This document shows positions 36,632-43,732 of a DNA stretch of 64,000 bases, one piece after another. Origin of the DNA: Mariniradius saccharolyticus AK6 (GTDB lineage Bacteria > Bacteroidota > Bacteroidia > Cytophagales > Cyclobacteriaceae). Below the pieces are notes generated by a model. That model was given only the letters and a program-made list of their open reading frames with translations, was not told the origin of the DNA and did not search any database. Position 1 is the stretch's first letter. Every line of letters begins with the position of its first letter. A program made the position numbers and the translations under genes. The DNA is taken from the NCBI RefSeq assembly GCF_000330725.2, contig NZ_AMZY02000010.1, positions 124,001-188,000 of the forward strand. The letters run 5' to 3'.

Positions 36632-37015
36632 ATGCGCCTCAAAAACATCAGCTTGAACTATGGGATGCGGATTTTCAAGGCTTTGTCCGAAGAACCCCGC
36701 GTGAGAATCCTGCACCTCCTGCTCCAAAACAAGGAACTCAGTATCTCCGACCTGGAGCATATCCTCGATTTTACCCAGACCAAAACCAGTCGGCACCTCA
36801 TTTACCTCAAAAATGCCGGATTGCTCGGCAGCAGGCGTGTGGATCAGTGGATTTTTTACTACATCTTGGACGAGGCACAGGAAATCATCCAGCAGATTTT
36901 CAAGTTTATCCAGAAGGACCCAAACCTTATCCGAGATCAGGAGGTTTTTGTGATACTTCAGTCCAACCGTGAACTTGCCAAAAACAAGATCGAAAACAAC
37001 CCCTACAGAAAGTAA
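36632..37015 (+). CDS. ArsR-family winged-helix transcriptional regulator
   Basis: 127 residues. A winged-helix domain at about residues 12-90 ('MRIFKALSEEPRVRILHLLLQNKELSISDLEHILDFTQTKTSRHLIYLKNAGLLGSRRVDQWIFYYI') matches ArsR/SmtB. No Cys/His metal-binding set like that of ArsR itself is evident, so the signal is unknown. A start at the second Met (36665, residue 12) would fit the promoter spacing better. It lies 6 bp before the HAD phosphatase gene and is probably co-transcribed with it. Confidence 0.85.
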   Translation: MRLKNISLNYGMRIFKALSEEPRVRILHLLLQNKELSISDLEHILDFTQTKTSRHLIYLKNAGLLGSRRVDQWIFYYILDEAQEIIQQIFKFIQKDPNLIRDQEVFVILQSNRELAKNKIENNPYRK

Positions 37016-37021
37016 ATTCTC

Positions 37022-37717
37022 TTGAAAAAATACACCCATCTCTTCTTTGACCTGGACCACACCTTGTGGGATTACGACCGCAATGTGCAGGAATCCCTGT
37101 CCGAATTGTTTGTCCAGCACAGCCTGACCAATGCCGGCATCCCCGATGTGGATGCTTTCATCAAGTCCTTTTACGCGGTCAACTTCAAGCTTTGGGCACT
37201 CTATGACGTAGGGAAAATCAGCAAAGAAAGCCTGCGTGAGACCCGTTTCAAATTGATTTTCGAGCATGCAGGTGCCAATCCCGAGATGGTATCCCGCGAT
37301 TTGGAAGATGACTTTATGTCCCGCACTTCTTCCAAGCCACATGTGTTGCCCTACACAAAGGAAGTCTTGGCATATCTCAGGCCGCACTATGGCTTGCACA
37401 TCATTTCCAATGGCTTCAACGAAAGCCAATTCAAGAAAATGGAGGCCTCCGGACTGACACCCTTTTTTGATCTCGTGGTCACATCAGAGACCACAGGTCA
37501 TAAAAAACCCGATCCGCGTATTTTCCAATATGCCATGGAACAGCTGCGCACCGTGCATACAGACTGTATCATGATTGGCGACAATCCCAATTCCGATATA
37601 CTTGGCGCCATCCGCGCCCAGATCGACAACGTCTATTTTGACCCGCACTTCAAAGGCATAGAACATACACCGACCTATACCATTCGGCATTTGAAGGAAT
37701 TGGAAGAAATCTTGTAG
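37022..37717 (+). CDS. HAD hydrolase, YjjG-family pyrimidine nucleotidase
   Basis: 231 residues. The start is a TTG codon at 37022; no ATG in frame gives the conserved N-terminus MKKYTHLFFDLDHTLWDY, which holds the HAD motif I DxDxT (D10, D12). Motif II is in IISNGF, motif III Lys in TGHKKPDPRIF, and motif IV in MIGDNPNSDI. The YjjG subfamily removes the 5' phosphate from non-canonical pyrimidine nucleotides, limiting their incorporation into DNA. It follows the regulator gene by 6 bp. Confidence 0.85.
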   Translation: MKKYTHLFFDLDHTLWDYDRNVQESLSELFVQHSLTNAGIPDVDAFIKSFYAVNFKLWALYDVGKISKESLRETRFKLIFEHAGANPEMVSRDLEDDFMSRTSSKPHVLPYTKEVLAYLRPHYGLHIISNGFNESQFKKMEASGLTPFFDLVVTSETTGHKKPDPRIFQYAMEQLRTVHTDCIMIGDNPNSDILGAIRAQIDNVYFDPHFKGIEHTPTYTIRHLKELEEIL

Positions 37718-37790
37718 GTTCCTTTTCGGACAAAATGTTTGGAGAAACCATCTGGAACCAAGATCACCATGTTTTCCAAAAGGTATGCCT

Positions 37791-37798
37791 TATATTTG
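37791..37798 (+). promoter_or_regulatory. -7 promoter element of pruA
   Basis: TATATTTG, a full TAnnTTTG match, 29 nt before the pruA ATG. No TTG at the matching -33 position. Confidence 0.5.
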
Positions 37799-37827
37799 CC
37801 TACCAAAAAATATAAACTCAAATAGAT

Positions 37828-39462
37828 ATGCTGAAAGGATTTTTCAATGTACCTACTCCGCAAAACGAGCCGGTAAAGGGCTACGCGCCGGGTTCCCCCG
37901 AGAGAAAAGAGCTTCAAAACATGCTCAAGACACTCCGCTCACAAGTCATTGACGTACCGATGTACATTGGCAGTGAGGAAGTGCGGACCGGGCACAAAAA
38001 ACCCATGTCGCCTCCACACGACCATCAGCATATCCTGGGGTACTTTCACGAGGGCGACGCGTCCCATGTCGAGCAGGCCATCAATGCCGCCCTTGGGGCC
38101 AAACATGCCTGGGAATCCATGGAATGGGAACAGCGTGCAGCGATATTCCTGAAAGCAGCCGACCTCTTGGCTGGACCCTATCGTGCAAAAATCAACGCAG
38201 CCACCATGCTCGGCCAATCCAAAAACGCCTTCCAAGCTGAAATCGACTCCGCCTGCGAAATCATCGACTTCCTTCGCTTCAATGTCAAGTATATGGCCGA
38301 AATCTACGCCCAACAGCCACCCGTATCCGGGAACGGGGTTTGGAATAGACTCGAACAGAGACCTTTGGAAGGGTTTGTTTTTGCTTTGACACCGTTCAAC
38401 TTTACCGCGATCGCCGGAAATCTCCCCACATCCGCCGCGATGATGGGCAACACGGTCGTTTGGAAACCAGCCTACACCCAAATCTACTCAGCAAACGTCC
38501 TGATGCAGGTATTCAGGGAAGCCGGCGTACCGGACGGCGTAATCAACTTGGTCTATGTGGACGGTCCGACGGCCGGTAACATCATTTTCAACCATCCTGA
38601 TTTTGCGGGAATCCACTTTACGGGTTCCACGGGCGTGTTTCAGCATATCTGGAAAACGATTGGCGAAAACATCTACAAATACAAGTCTTACCCAAGAATC
38701 GTCGGCGAAACAGGTGGAAAGGATTTCGTCATTGCCCACAAGTCCGCCAATCCAAAAGCAGTGGCGGTTGGCTTGTCAAGAGGTGCGTTTGAGTTCCAGG
38801 GCCAAAAATGCTCCGCAGCATCGAGGGCGTATATCCCCTCCAACCTTTGGGAAGATGTGAAAAAATACCTCTTGGAAGACCTTGCTTCCATGAAAATGGG
38901 CGGCACGGAAGATTTCACCAACTTCATCAATGCCGTGATCGACGAGAAAGCTTTTGACAAAATCGCCAAATACATCGACAACGCGAAGAAATCCGAAGGC
39001 GTAGAAGTCATCGCGGGCGGCACCTATGACAAGTCAAAAGGCTACTTCATCGCACCGACCGTCATCCTGACCAAAGATCCGATGTACACCACGATGTGCG
39101 AGGAGATCTTCGGGCCAGTGCTGACAATCTATGTCTACCATGCTGAGCACTTTGAGGAGGCCTTGGAACTGGTGGACCAGACTTCCCCCTATGCTTTGAC
39201 AGGTGCAGTGTTTTCACAGGACCGCTATGCAATCGAGCTTGCCACCAAAAAACTCCGAAATGCCGCCGGCAACTTTTACATCAATGACAAACCAACAGGC
39301 GCTGTCGTCGGGCAACAGCCATTTGGCGGAGCAAGGGCTTCGGGCACAAACGACAAAGCGGGTTCGATGATCAATCTGCTACGCTGGGTATCGCCAAGGA
39401 CGATCAAGGAAACTTTCGTGTCGCCGGTGGATTACAGGTATCCATTCTTGGGGGAGGACTGA
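37828..39462 (+). CDS. pruA: L-glutamate gamma-semialdehyde dehydrogenase
   Basis: 544 residues, normal for the stand-alone P5C dehydrogenase of Bacteroidota. It oxidises glutamate semialdehyde to glutamate with NAD+, the second step of proline catabolism. The catalytic cysteine is C328 (FQGQKCSAASRAYIP). The glutamate in VGETGGKDFVIAH, the FTGSTGVFQHIW NAD loop and EEIFGPVLTIYVY are all present. No PutA/ProDH gene adjoins it. It is monocistronic, with its own promoter element and terminator. Confidence 0.95.
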   Translation: MLKGFFNVPTPQNEPVKGYAPGSPERKELQNMLKTLRSQVIDVPMYIGSEEVRTGHKKPMSPPHDHQHILGYFHEGDASHVEQAINAALGAKHAWESMEWEQRAAIFLKAADLLAGPYRAKINAATMLGQSKNAFQAEIDSACEIIDFLRFNVKYMAEIYAQQPPVSGNGVWNRLEQRPLEGFVFALTPFNFTAIAGNLPTSAAMMGNTVVWKPAYTQIYSANVLMQVFREAGVPDGVINLVYVDGPTAGNIIFNHPDFAGIHFTGSTGVFQHIWKTIGENIYKYKSYPRIVGETGGKDFVIAHKSANPKAVAVGLSRGAFEFQGQKCSAASRAYIPSNLWEDVKKYLLEDLASMKMGGTEDFTNFINAVIDEKAFDKIAKYIDNAKKSEGVEVIAGGTYDKSKGYFIAPTVILTKDPMYTTMCEEIFGPVLTIYVYHAEHFEEALELVDQTSPYALTGAVFSQDRYAIELATKKLRNAAGNFYINDKPTGAVVGQQPFGGARASGTNDKAGSMINLLRWVSPRTIKETFVSPVDYRYPFLGED

Positions 39463-39465
39463 GGA

Positions 39466-39506
39466 TAGAGTCAAGACATAAGACTCAAGACACAAGATTC
39501 AAGAAT
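39466..39506. repeat. Short heptamer repeat tract after pruA
   Basis: In-phase 7-nt units AGTCAAG, ACATAAG, ACTCAAG, ACACAAG, ATTCAAG. These are the complement of the TCTTNNN-type units seen elsewhere in the window (43.2, 48.9, 54.0, 59.1 and 63.8 kb). Confidence 0.75.
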
Positions 39507-39511
39507 TGCAG

Positions 39512-39549
39512 AACCTTTGGGGTTTTTATAACCCCGAAGGTTTTTTTCT
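39512..39549 (+). terminator. Rho-independent terminator of pruA
   Basis: A 13-bp stem (39512-39524 with 39530-39542, one G:U pair) and 5-nt loop end in a run of seven T residues, 50 bp past the pruA stop. Confidence 0.9.
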
Positions 39550-39619
39550 TTTTGCGGAAGCCCCTTTGACGAAAAAAAGAAGGCGGCGATTTTGTGAACC
39601 TTCCTTGTCTTCACACCCC

Positions 39620-39800
39620 CCTGAGTGAAGTTCAGGCTGTCAGTGATGGCTGGGTGGATCCCGATATTCATCGCGGATGCAATTCCATTCTATTATCAAC
39701 ACAATTTTGAAATTGGAATAGCGATCAAATGCACCGCACTGGAATATAGTTTGAGATCAACAAATTCATTTTATAGAAAAGCAGGCCAATGCGTCTAGAA
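39620..39800. repeat. Direct repeat, copy 1 (about 170-180 bp)
   Basis: Diverged but clearly related to 40384-40570. Shared features in the same order are: CCTGAG; 16 nt; GTGATGGCTG..GTGGATCCCGATATTCATCG (nearly identical); GATGCAAT; an AT-rich part; GATCAAATGCACCGCACTGGAATATAG (versus ATCCAAATACCGCATTGGAATATAG); GTTGAG; and a terminal GTCTAGA/GTAGAC. Together with copy 2 it brackets the small membrane-protein gene at 39952-40335. The region 39800-39951 between this repeat and that gene holds no further recognisable feature. Confidence 0.75.
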
Positions 39801-39951
39801 ATCATTCTGTGGTTCCGATCGTTATCGGAATTAGCATTGAGCCGGAAAGTAGGGCTGGCAAATTACGCTAAGCGCCTTAGCCATACTACGACCAGACGGG
39901 GGATACGACCTATACCAAACCTAGGTGGAGATAATAGCTTTACATCAATGT

Positions 39952-40335
39952 TTACTTTGTGATAATATCTAAATATCTAAAGAAACGAGTCAAAAATAGA
40001 GAAAGCGGATACAACAACAACCAAAATGGGCCCGGTGCAAAATCGTGCAGTTGACTTTCGTTCTTGATGATGAGAAAATAGATAAATATTAACGGAGTTA
40101 TCGAAACGATTGCACCAAACATTGACAAAATCTTTACGCCATCGCTCAACTGTCCTCGCTCGATTCTTAAAAATACCAAGCGCGTTACCAGCCCGATTAC
40201 AAGAAGGAATACCGAAAAAATCAATGATGCCAAAATATGTTGGGAAGAAATATTCTTAAGACTAAAATCAGTGAAAACAAAGAATTGTAACACAATCAAG
40301 GCAACAATTAATCCAAGGATTTCAATCTTTTTCAT
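39952..40335 (-). CDS. Small four-helix membrane protein, unknown function
   Basis: 127 residues with four predicted membrane helices (about residues 5-22, 35-55, 70-88 and 100-118) and short polar loops. No family recognised. The coding sequence is more AT-rich than flanking genes, and it is bracketed by two diverged copies of a direct repeat about 170 bp long, consistent with arrival as a cassette. It may alternatively be a decayed or over-predicted frame, but the clean helix pattern supports a real protein. Confidence 0.55.
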   Translation of the reverse strand: MKKIEILGLIVALIVLQFFVFTDFSLKNISSQHILASLIFSVFLLVIGLVTRLVFLRIERGQLSDGVKILSMFGAIVSITPLIFIYFLIIKNESQLHDFAPGPFWLLLYPLSLFLTRFFRYLDIITK

Positions 40336-40383
40336 TTGTCCTTCTCCCTTAGGTGCTCAACTCGTCTATCATGTTCTCCCGCC

Positions 40384-40570
40384 TCCTGAGCTTAGTATAG
40401 ACTTTCGGTGGTGGCTGTGTGGATCCCGATATTCATCGTAGATGCAATCCCACCCTTTTATTTTTCCAATTTGCAATTGGAACTGATATCCAAATACCGC
40501 ATTGGAATATAGGTTGAGGCCAGGTGAATTACAAATTTCACTAAAAAAAAAGGTGTAGACGCCATCTCGG
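40384..40570. repeat. Direct repeat, copy 2 (about 170-180 bp)
   Basis: Same orientation as copy 1 at 39620-39800. The best-matched core is 40410-40446 (GTGGTGGCTGTGTGGATCCC.. through GATGCAAT) and 40486-40516 (TATCCAAATACCGCATTGGAATATAGGTTGAG). No transposase or short terminal inverted repeats were found. The remaining 40571-40676 up to the permease stop has no recognised feature. Confidence 0.75.
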
Positions 40571-40676
40571 TAGCATTCGGGATACCCTTAGCGTCCAGGC
40601 CACATTCTATCTAGATGGAGGAATATGTCCGTGTGAGGTTGGATTACCGACTTCCGGCAGCGCAATTGGTTTGACC

Positions 40677-43136
40677 TTAGTCGCTCTTCAAGCTCTTCAC
40701 GGGATTCGCCAAGGCTGCCTTTACGGATTGGAAACTTACCGTCAGCCAGGCGATGATGAGGACAGAGAGTCCTGCCACAAGGATGACGCCCAATCCGACA
40801 TTTACCCGATAGGCAAATCCCTGCAGCCACCATTTCTCCATGACCACCCAGGCCACGGGGACCGCAAGGACAAAGGCCAAGAGGATCATTTTGGTAAAAT
40901 CCTTGGACAGCATCATCACGACCCCGCTCACCGAAGCGCCCAAAACTTTCCTGACACCGATTTCCTTGGTGCGCAGGCTAGTGATATAAGCCGACAATGC
41001 AAACAGCCCGATACAGGACACGAAGATGGCCAATCCCGAGAAAATCGAAAATATCCGCCCTGTTTGCTGTTCCTGTTTGTAAAGATTGTTGAGCCGATCG
41101 TCGAGGAAGGAATACTTGAATGCCTGACTGGGGTCGATTTCCTTCCATTTGCCTTCTATCGCGTCGATGGCAGCTTGGGTTTCATTGGGTTTGATACGGG
41201 CCAAAACATACTGGCCACCAACTTCCTGTCCAAAGCTTTCGACATTTTGCAGCACCAAAGGTGTAATCTCATCCCGGAGCGAGATAAAGTTGAAGTCCTT
41301 GACGACGCCGATCACAGTTCGCCAAATCGTCACCGGACCATCCGGCCCATTTTGCACCTCGGACAATTTTGCGCCAATCGGATCCCCGATATCAAGCAAT
41401 TTCACCGCCGTTTCGTTGAGAATGAGGTAAAGTGAGTCTTGGGAATCCTCCGAAAATGATCTGCCCGCTAGCATTTCCAAACCCAAAGTCTCGATACCTC
41501 CATCCGCAATGACCATCGATTTGACTGTCAATAGCTCGCTTGCCCCCTCCGGCTGGTACATTACGCCAAAAAACGAGGCTTCATCCCCTGGTGCCGCAAA
41601 GGAGTACGCCGCGCTCTGCACTTCCGGCATTTGGCGGATTTCCTCCACAAAGGTCTTGAGGTTTTGGGGACCATAGCTGAATCCCCGCTCGACCATCAGC
41701 ACATGCTCCTTGTCAAAACCCAAGGAGATGTTCTGCATATGGGCCATTTGGTTGCGGATAACCAAAGTGCCGATGATTAGGATAATAGAAATCCAAAATT
41801 GGAATACGACAAGCCCGTTTCTGATCCATTGGCCTTTGTGGGAGGAGGTGAATCTTCCCTTCATCACCTCTGTCGGCTTGAAAGAAGAAAGCACCATCGC
41901 CGGATAAATCCCTGCCAACAATCCGACAATCAGGATAACCCCGATGGCCATGCCCAAGGCAGGAAACGAGAACGGAAGCTCGATTTGCCTGTCAGTGAGG
42001 TCGTTGAAAAATGGCAAAGCGAATTGGGCGAAAGCTACTGCGAGAAATACGCCAAATGCACTGAGGATGATGGCCTCAGATAAAAACTGCGTCATCAATT
42101 GGCCGCGCAAAGAGCCCATTACTTTACGAATGCCAACTTCCTTCGCCCGCTCTGCGGACTTGGCGGTGGAGAGATTCATAAAATTGACACAGGCAATTCC
42201 CAAGATCAAAACGGCCACGGCGATTAGAATGTAGATGGAATTGATATTGCCACTGGGCTTCAATTGGGCTTCGATATAGGTCGGGAATAGATGGATGTCA
42301 GTCAGCGGCTGTAGAAAATACCGGTAACCGTTTCCGGCATTTCTGTAATCCTCCCAGGATTTACCCAATTCCCGCTCGATCTGACCGGCGGCGTATTTGT
42401 CTACGAGTTGGGGGATTTTAGCTTCAAGAGTTTGCGGGTCCACACCTTCCCGAAGTTTGAAAAAGGTATAGGCCGAAAAACCCGTGAAATTTTCCTGCTG
42501 CAAAAAGGGCAGACCCGTATTGGAAATCACGGCACTGAAATCAAAATGGGAATTGCTCGGCAAATCCCGCATCAGGGCGACCACGGTCAGTTCAATATCA
42601 GCCCCGCCGCCTAGCTTGACGGTCTTTCCGATCGGATTTGCTTCTCCAAAGTACCTTTTGGCAAAATCCTCCGTCACCACCATTTCATTTGCTTTTGTGA
42701 AAAGCCTGTCGGATTTACCCTCCACAAAAGCAAAATCGAAAACCCTGAAAAAAGTGCTGTCAGCGGTCAGAACCATTTTCTCGTCGAACTTCACTTCATC
42801 GCCCTTGGCATCGATATGTATCAACTCGACGTCGGGGAATCTTGTGGCAAGGGTTACTTCCTCGATTTCGTCATAGGATTCCTTTGCCACCTTAGCAAAG
42901 GAATGCGGCACAATCGCGTAATAGGTACTGTGTTTTGGATAAATGCGCTCCAAAGACATGCGATAGATCCTGTCGTGATCCCCGAAGAACTTGTCGTAGG
43001 AAAACTCATGCTGGATGAAAAGCACGATCAGTATACAACTCGCAATTCCTACTGCCAACCCAAGTATGTTGATAGTGGTGTAAACCTTTTGCTTCAGGAG
43101 GTTTCTGAACGCTATTCTGAATTGGTTTTGGATCAT
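40677..43136 (-). CDS. ABC transporter permease, FtsX/MacB type (array member 1, last transcribed)
   Basis: 819 residues. Layout: helix 1 at about residues 18-40, a periplasmic MacB_PCD domain (about 45-280), three helices with the coupling segment KEVGIRKVMGS (about residue 330), then helix 5, a second periplasmic domain (about 460-640) and three helices with KEIGVRKVLGA. This is the duplicated FtsX architecture of MacB-like permeases. No ATPase is fused or adjacent. MacB-like pumps act with an ATPase and outer-membrane factors in peptide/lipoprotein or antibiotic handling; the partner of this array is unknown. Distance to the small gene upstream: 99 bp. Confidence 0.88.
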   Translation of the reverse strand: MIQNQFRIAFRNLLKQKVYTTINILGLAVGIASCILIVLFIQHEFSYDKFFGDHDRIYRMSLERIYPKHSTYYAIVPHSFAKVAKESYDEIEEVTLATRFPDVELIHIDAKGDEVKFDEKMVLTADSTFFRVFDFAFVEGKSDRLFTKANEMVVTEDFAKRYFGEANPIGKTVKLGGGADIELTVVALMRDLPSNSHFDFSAVISNTGLPFLQQENFTGFSAYTFFKLREGVDPQTLEAKIPQLVDKYAAGQIERELGKSWEDYRNAGNGYRYFLQPLTDIHLFPTYIEAQLKPSGNINSIYILIAVAVLILGIACVNFMNLSTAKSAERAKEVGIRKVMGSLRGQLMTQFLSEAIILSAFGVFLAVAFAQFALPFFNDLTDRQIELPFSFPALGMAIGVILIVGLLAGIYPAMVLSSFKPTEVMKGRFTSSHKGQWIRNGLVVFQFWISIILIIGTLVIRNQMAHMQNISLGFDKEHVLMVERGFSYGPQNLKTFVEEIRQMPEVQSAAYSFAAPGDEASFFGVMYQPEGASELLTVKSMVIADGGIETLGLEMLAGRSFSEDSQDSLYLILNETAVKLLDIGDPIGAKLSEVQNGPDGPVTIWRTVIGVVKDFNFISLRDEITPLVLQNVESFGQEVGGQYVLARIKPNETQAAIDAIEGKWKEIDPSQAFKYSFLDDRLNNLYKQEQQTGRIFSIFSGLAIFVSCIGLFALSAYITSLRTKEIGVRKVLGASVSGVVMMLSKDFTKMILLAFVLAVPVAWVVMEKWWLQGFAYRVNVGLGVILVAGLSVLIIAWLTVSFQSVKAALANPVKSLKSD

Positions 43137-43188
43137 GGCCGGGGAGGTGATTGTTAATGGTTATTGGGTTATTGGGAAATAGTCCATA

Positions 43189-43263
43189 GCTGCAGCTCTT
43201 GCTTCTTGTGTCTTGAGTCTTGTGTCTTAAGTCTCTCAAATCTCACGTCTTATTTCTCCAATC
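43189..43263. repeat. Heptamer repeat tract between permease gene 1 and the small gene
   Basis: Composite: AGTCCATAG near 43190, then TTCTTGT, GTCTTGA, GTCTTGT, GTCTTAA, (2-nt insertion) .., ATCTCAC, GTCTTAT, TTCTCCA, ATCTCCC, GTCTCCT. Its right part is also the 3' end of the gene at 43236-43523. Confidence 0.8.
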
Positions 43264-43523
43264 TCCCGTCTCCTTTCAATAAACGTGATCGGAACAAACT
43301 TATCCGTAGGTGCGCCGATGTAGTACAGCGTCCAATTGGGATCATGCTTGGCTAGCATTTCCGAAATGCAGTCCGCACGGTGTCCATTTGGATTTTGGCA
43401 TTCATCCCAAAAAAACAATTCCACTTTGTAATGAAGGGATTGCTTCTGGTTGTTGATCGTCACCTCGATGTTGATGTCCTGTTTTCCTGTGCCGGTCGGG
43501 ATGGGTATAGCGATGTGTGTCAT
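43236..43523 (-). CDS. Small conserved-looking protein of unknown function
   Basis: 95 residues, predicted soluble, no signal or helix hairpin. It begins MTHIAIPIPTGTGKQDINIEV and contains HYKVELFFWDECQNPNGHRADC and PNWTLYYIGAP. I do not recognise the family. The last dozen residues (RRREIGEIRREI) are encoded by the heptamer repeat tract, so the natural C-terminus was probably shorter or was replaced by the repeat. It lies in line with the permease array but is not membrane-related. Confidence 0.55.
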   Translation of the reverse strand: MTHIAIPIPTGTGKQDINIEVTINNQKQSLHYKVELFFWDECQNPNGHRADCISEMLAKHDPNWTLYYIGAPTDKFVPITFIERRREIGEIRREI

Positions 43524-43536
43524 GGGAGTGGGGGTT

Positions 43537-43661
43537 AGGGGTTCGTGAGTTATTGGGTTATTGGGTTATTGGATAAATGGTTAAGTCCACAGTCGATAGT
43601 CCACAGCCGCGGCTCTTGGTTATTGGCTCTTGTTTCTTGTTTCTTGTTTCTTGTCTCATTT
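43537..43661. repeat. Composite heptamer/octamer repeat tract
   Basis: Octamer units GAGTTATT, GGGTTATT, GGGTTATT, GGATAAAT, then from 43585 eleven 7-nt units in unbroken phase: GTCCACA, GTCGATA, GTCCACA, GCCGCGG, CTCTTGG, TTATTGG, CTCTTGT, TTCTTGT, TTCTTGT, TTCTTGT, CTCATTT. The motif switches while the 7-nt register is kept. Confidence 0.85.
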
Positions 43662-43732
43662 TCAGGCCGTACTTCCTACTTGGTACTTGGTTCCTCCTCT
43701 GAATCTACCAATTTCAATTCATCACACCCTTG

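Noticed and set aside
39471-39671. Minus-strand frame of 66 codons
   Set aside because: It overlaps the pruA terminator, the heptamer tract and direct-repeat copy 1; no protein features.
40384-40570. Insertion sequence ends
   Set aside because: The repeats are direct, not inverted, and no transposase or target duplication is visible.
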